Assembly (NCBI GenBank): GCA_903921605.1
Contig: CAIXQV010000126.1
Coordinates: forward strand, 1-8,562
Origin: an uncultured Planctomycetaceae bacterium
GTDB taxonomy: Bacteria; Planctomycetota; Planctomycetia; Planctomycetales; Planctomycetaceae
Length of the DNA stretch: 8,562 bases
Direction: 5' to 3'
Of this stretch, positions 1 to 5,690 are shown in pieces; within the stretch, counting starts at the first letter, position 1, and each line of letters begins with the position of its first letter. A program made the translations under genes and the position numbers. The notes below the pieces were generated by a model. That model searched no databases and was not told the origin of the DNA. It saw only the letters and a program-made list of their open reading frames with translations.

Positions 1-135
1 GGCTGCTGGTTTGGCAAGCCGGAACAAATGCAGCGCACGATTGGGCAGGGATCAAGATTTGTTGTCTATTCGAACGACGGTGCGTTTCTGCGTGAGTCGA
101 TTCAAAACGCCTTTTCGGCATTGCGGAACATATAG
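1..135 (+). CDS. C-terminal fragment of an unidentified protein
   Basis: Frame 1 is open from the first base to a TAG at 133-135, giving 44 residues that begin GCWFGKPEQM and end FSALRNI. The start and most of the gene lie outside the window. The fragment has a short aromatic and hydrophobic stretch (RFVVYSNDGAFL) followed by a probable amphipathic helix at the C-terminus. I do not recognise the family, and 44 residues are too few to assign one. It converges on mutL, with 179 bases between the two stop codons and an inverted repeat starting two bases after this stop. It counts as a gene because the frame is open from the edge, the composition is protein-like, and the hairpin sits right behind the stop. 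A chance open frame of this length cannot be excluded. Confidence 0.45.
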   Translation, partial: GCWFGKPEQMQRTIGQGSRFVVYSNDGAFLRESIQNAFSALRNI

Positions 136-137
136 AG

Positions 138-170
138 ATCGGGCAGTACAAACATGACGATGTGCCCGAT
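138..170. terminator. inverted repeat between convergent genes, possible terminator
   Basis: ATCGGGCA at 138-145 is matched by its exact reverse complement TGCCCGAT at 163-170, giving an 8-bp GC-rich stem with a 17-base loop. It starts two bases after the stop of the plus-strand gene and lies 144 bases beyond the mutL stop. Neither side has a proper T-run (plus side continues AGATTTAGG), so it would be a weak intrinsic terminator at best. The position fits transcript-end function for the plus-strand gene. Confidence 0.35.
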
Positions 171-314
171 AGATTTAGGCGTTTGTTGAAGGTTCCAGTT
201 GGGGACGTGTTTGTCTCTCTCGGGATCCCGCGCTATTCAGAACCATTTCGCGAATGCTTGCGGTTTCATTCTCATGCCAATTGAATCCGCAGTGATGCGA
301 TTCGTGCCTGTCGT

Positions 315-2396
315 TTAGCCCAATCGTCCGAACTGCTGATCCAATGTGCCACGGCTCAAGGTCAAGGACGTTGGGCGACCATGTGGACAATGGTGCGAGT
401 CATTGACCAGATGTCTCTGCCGAAGCAGTTCCTGCATTTCTTCTGCCGTAAGACGATGCCCTGATTTGATTGCTGCTCGGCAAGCCATAGTGTGAAGCAT
501 GTGATCCAGAAGATCGCGTCTGGACATCTTGCCATCGTTTTGTACCAGTTGTTCTGCAAAATCTTTGACGATTCGAGCCAGATTGCCTCGCGGGATTAAC
601 GTTGGGTAGGACATGAGCAGAATGGTCGTACCTCCAAATTCCTGAAGTTCGAACCCAATTTCTTTCAGCAGGTCGAGCGACTCCAGAAGTGCTACGCACT
701 CGGTGGCGGTACATTCGATGGTATCCGGGATCAGTAGGCGTTGACGTTCCACTCCGCCCGACAGGATTCGATTCCTTAGATGTTCATAGAGAATTCTCTC
801 ATGCAGTGCGTGTTGATCAATGACCTCCAGCCCGGCATCACTGGCAAGGACAATATAGCAGTCATGAATTTGTATCGCCCGAAACTCATTGTCAGTCGAG
901 GCGATTGCGCTGTTGAGTGATTGTTCCATTCTGTCGTCAGCAATGGAAGCTTCGGCTCTGCTCTCCACTGCCGAAATTTGTGATCCAGGGACACTGGAGG
1001 GCGATGGCAAACACTCGGCTGAATCCATTTCCGGCGAAAGCCCTGAGAGGTTTGCGCGAGCAACAACTTCGGAAGTCGCCGGACTATTCTGCTGAGTCGA
1101 GAGAGTTTGCTGCTGGCCGTCTCGTACCTGTTGCGAATCGATCGCAAATGCTTCGATCACTGCAGGATGCGAAAACACCGAGCGATCATTAAAAGTTGAT
1201 CTGAGGGCCGCTGAATCGCTGCCTGCTGAACGTGCAAAATCGCCAATACGGGGAGGAGTTGTAATCGTCGCATGGGAAGCCCAGAGGTTGAGTTCCCGCT
1301 GGGGAGCTTCAGGCGATGCAGGTTTATCAAACTTAAGTTCAGTTTTTGATGAGGGTGAAGCGGAGTTGCTGACTTCAATGCTGGACCGAAACTCAAGAGT
1401 CAGGAACTTGTCGCGAAGGGTCTTAAGCAGTTGTCGATAAAGTATCTGGCTGTCCTGAAAACGAACTTCACTTTTGGTGGGATGGACATTGACATCGACC
1501 ATCGCTGGCGGCAGCTCCAGAAAGAGTATGCTGACAGGATGTCGGCCCACCATCAACAGGCCGCGATAAGCTTCTCCAAGTGCATGCTGAAGGCTCCGGT
1601 CCTGAATCCAGCGACCATTTAAAAACAGATACTGATCCTTGCGAGTTGAGCGGTTCAGAGATGGCTCACCGACGTATCCCCACAGTCGAATCTTTTCTCC
1701 TGAAGGCAATTCGGATTCTGAGGTGACGCTAATCAGGTGGTCGGAGACTTCACTACCCATGAAGCGTCGAACACGCTCAAGTGCATTCGCGGAAGCGGGT
1801 AATTCGTAGACCAGCTTTTCGTTGTGACGCAGCACCAGATGCAGATTGGGATTCGCGATCGCAATGCGGGAGAATTGTTCGGCAATCTGACCAAATTCGG
1901 TCGCCGGTTTCTTAAGGAAGCGTCGACGTGCCGGTGTGTTAAAGAACAGATTGTGAACTTCCATCACCGTGCCCGCCGGACATCCGCAGTCTCGATTGAC
2001 CACGATTTGTCCGCCATGGCTTTCCAGTTCTCGACCAACAGGACATTCTTCCGGACGCGTGCGAATCCGAAATCTTGCGACAGAGGCGATCGATGCAAGA
2101 GCCTCACCTCGAAACCCCAATGTGCTGACATGATCCAGATCCGCATCGGAGCGAATCTTACTGGTGGCATGGCTGGTTACAGCCAGTAACATGTCGTCAG
2201 GATGGATGCCTTCACCATTGTCCGAGATCCGAATCAGGTCCATCCCACCATTGACGATGTCGACTTCAATTCTTGTTGAAAGCGCGTCGACACTGTTTTC
2301 CAGCAATTCCTTGACCACGCTACCTGGCCGTTCAATGACTTCTCCCGCTGCGATACGGTTGACGACATGAGCATCCAGTTGTTGTATTCGAGACAT
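315..2396 (-). CDS. mutL: DNA mismatch repair protein MutL (endonuclease type)
   Basis: MutL couples mismatch recognition by MutS to strand incision and removal. The 693-residue product starts MSRIQQLDAHVVNRIAAGEV and carries the GHKL ATPase motifs: LLENSVDA with the catalytic Glu at 33, DNGEGI at 59-64, GFRGEAL at 94-100, and NVHPTKSEVRF at 303-313, which ends the transducer domain. A Ser/Ala/Gln-rich linker covers about 340-500. The C-terminal domain has the nuclease motif DQHALHERILYE (527-538, exact DQHA-x2-E-x4-E), ACRAAIKSG (638-646), CPHGRP (670-675) and a final QFGR (688-691); in the family these bind metal and shape the nick-making site. QRLLIP at 552-557 matches the sliding-clamp-binding motif. 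It should therefore nick DNA itself, unlike E. coli MutL, which relies on MutH. The ATG at 2396 gives the canonical N-terminus; no clear ribosome binding site precedes it. No mutS is in the window. Confidence 0.97.
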   Translation of the reverse strand: MSRIQQLDAHVVNRIAAGEVIERPGSVVKELLENSVDALSTRIEVDIVNGGMDLIRISDNGEGIHPDDMLLAVTSHATSKIRSDADLDHVSTLGFRGEALASIASVARFRIRTRPEECPVGRELESHGGQIVVNRDCGCPAGTVMEVHNLFFNTPARRRFLKKPATEFGQIAEQFSRIAIANPNLHLVLRHNEKLVYELPASANALERVRRFMGSEVSDHLISVTSESELPSGEKIRLWGYVGEPSLNRSTRKDQYLFLNGRWIQDRSLQHALGEAYRGLLMVGRHPVSILFLELPPAMVDVNVHPTKSEVRFQDSQILYRQLLKTLRDKFLTLEFRSSIEVSNSASPSSKTELKFDKPASPEAPQRELNLWASHATITTPPRIGDFARSAGSDSAALRSTFNDRSVFSHPAVIEAFAIDSQQVRDGQQQTLSTQQNSPATSEVVARANLSGLSPEMDSAECLPSPSSVPGSQISAVESRAEASIADDRMEQSLNSAIASTDNEFRAIQIHDCYIVLASDAGLEVIDQHALHERILYEHLRNRILSGGVERQRLLIPDTIECTATECVALLESLDLLKEIGFELQEFGGTTILLMSYPTLIPRGNLARIVKDFAEQLVQNDGKMSRRDLLDHMLHTMACRAAIKSGHRLTAEEMQELLRQRHLVNDSHHCPHGRPTSLTLSRGTLDQQFGRLG

Positions 2397-2449
2397 TGTG
2401 ATGGCAGATCAAGGGCGGGCTGGTCGGTAGCAATTTTCCGTCGTCTCGG

Positions 2450-2455
2450 AGTATA
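2450..2455 (-). promoter_or_regulatory. candidate -10 element for mutL
   Basis: On the minus strand this reads TATACT, one mismatch from the sigma-70 consensus TATAAT, and lies 53 bases upstream of the mutL ATG, implying a leader of about 45 bases. No good -35 hexamer is found 16-18 bases further upstream, so the call rests on the -10 alone. The 187-base spacer 2397-2583 separates divergent mutL and the OsmC gene and must hold promoters for both; I found no convincing plus-strand promoter in it. Confidence 0.25.
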
Positions 2456-2583
2456 ACCAGTTTCGCATTGGATTTCCTGCCGGACAATCAATGCGTGGGA
2501 CGCGTTTGAACGGATGATTCAGGTGACGGTCAAGTAAGGGCTTCGACCTCCGGCAGACCTGAGTCCCATCGGAACTAAGGGAA

Positions 2584-3099
2584 ATGGATCGTGAGACATT
2601 GAGAGCCCTGCAGGCTCCATTGAAGTTGCAGTACCAATTGTCACCGGACACCGCCAATGTTTGCCTTAATGCTGAGGGCGTCGTGGAGTTCGATGTCCCG
2701 GGTTGTAGGGTCGCTTTGCCCTGCAATGATGGCAAGTTCATTAAAGCAGGCTTGCATCCAAACGCCGGCGGTGACGGGACTCAGGCTTGTTCCGCTGAGC
2801 TGCTTCTTCAGGCGCTGGTGACTTGTGCAGGAACTACGCTGGCGGCGGTGTCGATATCAATGGGTCTTCAAATAAGTCAGGCGTTGGTTTATGCCAAAGG
2901 TTTGCTCGATTTTCGTGGAACCATGGGAGTCGATCGATCTGTGCCTGTTGGATTTACCAGTGTAGAAATGCTGTTTCGAATCGACACCCAGGCAGACGAG
3001 ACTTCAGTCAGGAAACTGATCGAATTAACTGAACGTTACTGCGTTATCTACCAGACATTGATCGCCAGTACGCCTGTTACTTCAGTACGGGTTCAATAA
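2584..3099 (+). CDS. OsmC/Ohr-family protein
   Basis: Members of this family are small cytoplasmic enzymes that reduce organic hydroperoxides with a pair of cysteines. The 171-residue product has the expected pattern: a Gly-rich approach (GGDGT, 62-66), then SAELLLQALVTCAG with the likely peroxidatic Cys81 in the central helix, and RYCVIYQTL with the likely resolving Cys153. The end (TPVTSVRVQ) fits the final strand of the fold. It is longer than the roughly 140 residues usual in the family, the surplus being at the N-terminus. The start is well fixed: an in-frame TGA lies at 2560-2562, and the ATG at 2584 is the first usable start after it. AAGGG at 2577-2581 is a ribosome-binding candidate but sits only two bases from the ATG. 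The gene is divergent from mutL and has no partner. The YhfA-like branch of the superfamily is possible, so the substrate is not certain. Confidence 0.85.
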   Translation: MDRETLRALQAPLKLQYQLSPDTANVCLNAEGVVEFDVPGCRVALPCNDGKFIKAGLHPNAGGDGTQACSAELLLQALVTCAGTTLAAVSISMGLQISQALVYAKGLLDFRGTMGVDRSVPVGFTSVEMLFRIDTQADETSVRKLIELTERYCVIYQTLIASTPVTSVRVQ

Positions 3100-3133
3100 G
3101 CGACTGGTAAGTTGAGGCGTCCACATCCGCAGA

Positions 3134-4330
3134 TTACGGGTTCGCATTAGCATCTGGTGTTGGCTCAAGAGCTGGTTGAACATCTGCGGGTTCATTTGGC
3201 TCAGAAGGAGTCACGGTCGGCTGGGCCTGGCCTATTGCTCTCTCATAGAATCCATCAAGAACTTCGGAGAAGTCTGCCTCCTTGCCAACACCAAGACCAT
3301 CTATCTGTGCCTGGACCAGATCTGTTGGTATGGTCAGCAACGCACGATGTCGGACCTTGGTCACGACAGGAGTCTCAGGATACATTCCCATCATTTTTGA
3401 ATCGGCGAAACGTACGTCAGCGGTGATCGCTGCCATTTGCTCAACGGACTCAGGATTTATTTCTTCAAGGAGATGAAACTGCGTTCTTGCATCTGAAGTT
3501 GCGAAGACAGCCAACTTTGGATTGGAGACTGATGCGTCTTTCAGCAAGTGGAGGAACACAAGTTCGTATTCACGCTGGGCGTTGGGTTTCGCTGCGACGC
3601 CTTCAACATCCAGAGTATACTGAAATCCCAGAATAAGAGTTCGGCACAACGCCGGAACAAATGCCTCTGTCTTATTCCAATAGACCCCAAGAGTTCTCAA
3701 TTCTCCTATGGATTTGGCAATCATAGGCTCAGCGAGCGAGGCCAACGCTGGTGTGTCCAGTCGCACAAAGGATGCTCGAATCAGCGGACTCAGAATCAGA
3801 CGACCCTGCTCGTCGTGGTAAAAAGAGGGTTGGACTGTCAGTTGATGCGCCTTCAGGTAGTCCTCAATAATTCCTCTGGTCACGCTCGGCAATCCCTCAC
3901 CGAGTTCTTTACCCAACTGAAGCCGAATGGAGAAGGCACATCGCCGCCCAAGTGGCCCCGCCGATCCCTCTAAGCACTCAACAAGGGGCTGGACCACATC
4001 GGTCCCGGTTTCGAGCAACGAGCAGGCACTTTCTGCGCTTGATGCTCTGTAACTGCTCTGCACAGCATTGAGTGTCCATGGAATCGCTTTGAGGATTCTA
4101 TAGTCTTCTGCAATCGGGATCTTGGAGCTGATACCCGTTAGCATTAATCCCTTTGATTCCTTTAGCAACGATCGTTCCTTTGACGAGGTTGCCGGAGCCG
4201 ATTGACCAGAAGACTGGTTGTCATCTTCAGTTGGCCATTTTTGTTCTTCTTTCAGAGTGCTTACGACTGTAAAGACCGAATAGCCAAGCATTAGAACCGT
4301 AAATGGAGCCAGTACCTTATTCAGTTTCAT
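3134..4330 (-). CDS. exported or membrane-anchored protein of unknown function
   Basis: I do not recognise this 398-residue protein. The N-terminus (MKLNKVLAPFTVLMLGYSVF) has two lysines followed by a hydrophobic stretch at about 7-25, with no lipobox, so it is a signal peptide or single membrane anchor. A polar Ser/Gln/Glu-rich segment follows (about 27-60), then a mostly helical body (about 65-365) with four cysteines (103, 119, 131, 229), and a Pro/Glu/Ala-rich tail from about 370 to the end. The body contains a run of alternating strand-like segments around 255-340 (for example LAVFATSD, VVTKVRHRALLTIP). The ATG at 4330 is preceded on the minus strand by AAGAG with seven bases between. 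The gene converges on the OsmC gene with only 34 bases between stops. A hairpin lies 33 bases upstream of the start. A periplasmic or envelope role is inferred from topology only. Confidence 0.85.
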   Translation of the reverse strand: MKLNKVLAPFTVLMLGYSVFTVVSTLKEEQKWPTEDDNQSSGQSAPATSSKERSLLKESKGLMLTGISSKIPIAEDYRILKAIPWTLNAVQSSYRASSAESACSLLETGTDVVQPLVECLEGSAGPLGRRCAFSIRLQLGKELGEGLPSVTRGIIEDYLKAHQLTVQPSFYHDEQGRLILSPLIRASFVRLDTPALASLAEPMIAKSIGELRTLGVYWNKTEAFVPALCRTLILGFQYTLDVEGVAAKPNAQREYELVFLHLLKDASVSNPKLAVFATSDARTQFHLLEEINPESVEQMAAITADVRFADSKMMGMYPETPVVTKVRHRALLTIPTDLVQAQIDGLGVGKEADFSEVLDGFYERAIGQAQPTVTPSEPNEPADVQPALEPTPDANANP

Positions 4331-4363
4331 AGTGCCACTCTTTTGAAGCCATGATCAAAATGT

Positions 4364-4388
4364 TTCCACCATTCATTGTTTGGTGGAA
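4364..4388. promoter_or_regulatory. perfect 8-bp inverted repeat in the leader of the 398-residue gene
   Basis: TTCCACCA (4364-4371) and TGGTGGAA (4381-4388) are exact reverse complements around a 9-base loop. The repeat lies 33 bases upstream of the ATG at 4330 and 224 bases past the stop of the phosphopantetheinyl transferase gene on the same strand. On the minus strand it is followed by ACATTTTG, a poor T-run, so an operator or leader hairpin is at least as likely as a terminator for the upstream gene. Confidence 0.35.
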
Positions 4389-4491
4389 TTGAACTTTGTT
4401 CCACGATACGGCAGTGACAATCCAGAGCATCTCACCCCCGACTTTAGATCACATATTCGAGCAATGTGTACGTGGATTTGAATGAAGTGTA

Positions 4492-4510
4492 TCGCCAATT
4501 TAAATTGCGA
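4492..4510. repeat. AT-rich palindrome in the spacer
   Basis: CAATTTAAATTG at 4496-4507 is a perfect 12-base palindrome. TCG (4492-4494) and CGA (4508-4510) extend it to 15 pairable positions per strand if C4495 is bulged out. It lies 103 bases downstream of the transferase stop and 162 bases upstream of the start of the 398-residue gene. It could be a dimeric regulator site or a weak transcript-end structure; chance is also possible at this AT content. The rest of the 282-base spacer (4331-4612) shows only the hairpin at 4364-4388. Confidence 0.25.
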
Positions 4511-4612
4511 GGGAGGCAATTCCTTACCGTTTATCCTTAGAAAAATCGCGTTCCGTTCGCCTGTCTCGTTGAGAAGATTGCCCATGTTTCCTATGGGGGC
4601 TATCTCAGCCCG

Positions 4613-5422
4613 TCAAAAGGGCTGTCGTTGGACATTTTCATGGTTTTCAGCGAGCTCTGTGTCCACGAGAACAACACATCCAACGAAGGCTGAAATCTCC
4701 GATTCCGGGACATTGAGAGATGAGTAGTTCCTTAACTCACCGGGAAAGGAAAACCCATGTCCAAAAAACTGTGTGGCCAAGGGCTTTCCCTTGCCCGTCA
4801 TGCAGGCGACATCTGTGTTTAGAATGGCATTACGGTATTCAATCACAATGTCTCCCAATGCAGTGTCCTGCGGACCGCCGAGAGCTTTCCAGAAGGCTTC
4901 TTTGAGCGTCCAAATTGCAAGCATTGCATGCGGATCTTCAGTTAACCCTTCTTGCATCAGTTGGTCGTACTCGAATCTATTGATGAAAGAAAGACCGAAA
5001 GCACGGGCATTCATCTGCTGTACAGGTTCGATGTCGACCCCCAGGTCATAGCGAATGTCACTCAGTGCGATTGTGGTCATGTTTCCGGTGTGAGACAGGC
5101 TGATACTGGCAACCCGACGTCCCTGAGAATCTACCAGCATTGGTCGACCCGACTCCATTGTGTCTACGAACAAATTGGCCGAGTTGGCTCCGAACTCACA
5201 ATTCAATACGGCCCTGATCACGAGTCGGGAACTCAGGAATTGTCTCTTTTTCTCTAATGGCCTGTACCTGTTCCAGCGATCTCGATCCCGATTTGTCAGT
5301 AGTGTTTCAGCTAGTCTCTGGTCTTGAGCGGATTCCGTTGCATCGTTGCAAGTACGATCTTCGGCAACCCACAGCCGACAGTTTGGCATCAGATGGAAGG
5401 GTCCCCAAAGTTGGTGTGACAT
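4613..5422 (-). CDS. Sfp-type 4'-phosphopantetheinyl transferase
   Basis: Enzymes of this family move the phosphopantetheine arm of coenzyme A onto a serine of acyl, peptidyl or aryl carrier proteins in the cytoplasm. The 269-residue product has the family signatures in order: GRPMLVD (92-98), SLSHTG (108-113, with the conserved His111), LGVDIEP (127-133, magnesium-binding Asp130 and Glu132), and WTLKEAFWKALG (171-182, catalytic Glu175 with Lys174 and Lys178-179 region). Length is in the range of Sfp-like rather than the short AcpS enzymes. The ATG at 5422 is the natural start; Met12 is an alternative, and no clear ribosome binding site precedes either. No polyketide, non-ribosomal peptide or fatty-acid synthase gene is in the window, so the carrier protein cannot be named. 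Spacers of 268 and 282 bases on either side suggest its own transcript. Confidence 0.9.
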   Translation of the reverse strand: MSHQLWGPFHLMPNCRLWVAEDRTCNDATESAQDQRLAETLLTNRDRDRWNRYRPLEKKRQFLSSRLVIRAVLNCEFGANSANLFVDTMESGRPMLVDSQGRRVASISLSHTGNMTTIALSDIRYDLGVDIEPVQQMNARAFGLSFINRFEYDQLMQEGLTEDPHAMLAIWTLKEAFWKALGGPQDTALGDIVIEYRNAILNTDVACMTGKGKPLATQFFGHGFSFPGELRNYSSLNVPESEISAFVGCVVLVDTELAENHENVQRQPF

Positions 5423-5690
5423 AATGGTGTGGCGACTTCCATTTACACTTGTTGTTTGCCAGCAGACGATTGTTGGCGTCGCTTGACGAATTGTTCAGGC
5501 CGAAAAGGCATCTAAAGGCTCGACTCGCTTCAGATCTTTTGCTTCCACGCTTCAGGGATACGTGGCTCACTTTCTCAGAATCAATGATGGTCCCTCGAAG
5601 GGCTTATCCAGCATCATCACAGCCACGCAAGCATGACATGGTTTTCCGAACTGCGATCGCGGTCGAGACATTACTGGTCGTAAGCAACAT
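5423..5690. other. 268-base spacer without a supported gene
   Basis: This lies between the stop of the TPR lipoprotein gene and the start of the transferase gene, both on the minus strand. It should contain the 3' end of the first transcript and the promoter of the second. I see no strong terminator, only a short CCACG/CGTGG arm pair within about 5545-5575, and no convincing promoter. A plus-strand frame with a TTG start at 5449 runs through it to 5700, but nothing supports it as a gene. Confidence 0.4.

Noticed and set aside
16..29. 14-base word GCCGGAACAAATGC seen near the left edge and again near 3652
   Set aside because: Single short shared word in two unrelated coding regions with no flanking similarity; chance is the simplest reading.
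4373..4585. Minus-strand 70-codon frame just after the transferase stop, with AGGA shortly before its ATG
   Set aside because: The AGGA lies too close to the ATG, the peptide resembles no family, and the frame covers both the palindrome and part of the hairpin in a non-coding-looking spacer. It could be real but is not supported.
5654..5661. GCGATCGC palindrome, which resembles the HIP1 element of cyanobacteria
   Set aside because: Only one full copy was noticed in the window, and nothing else suggests a cyanobacterium.
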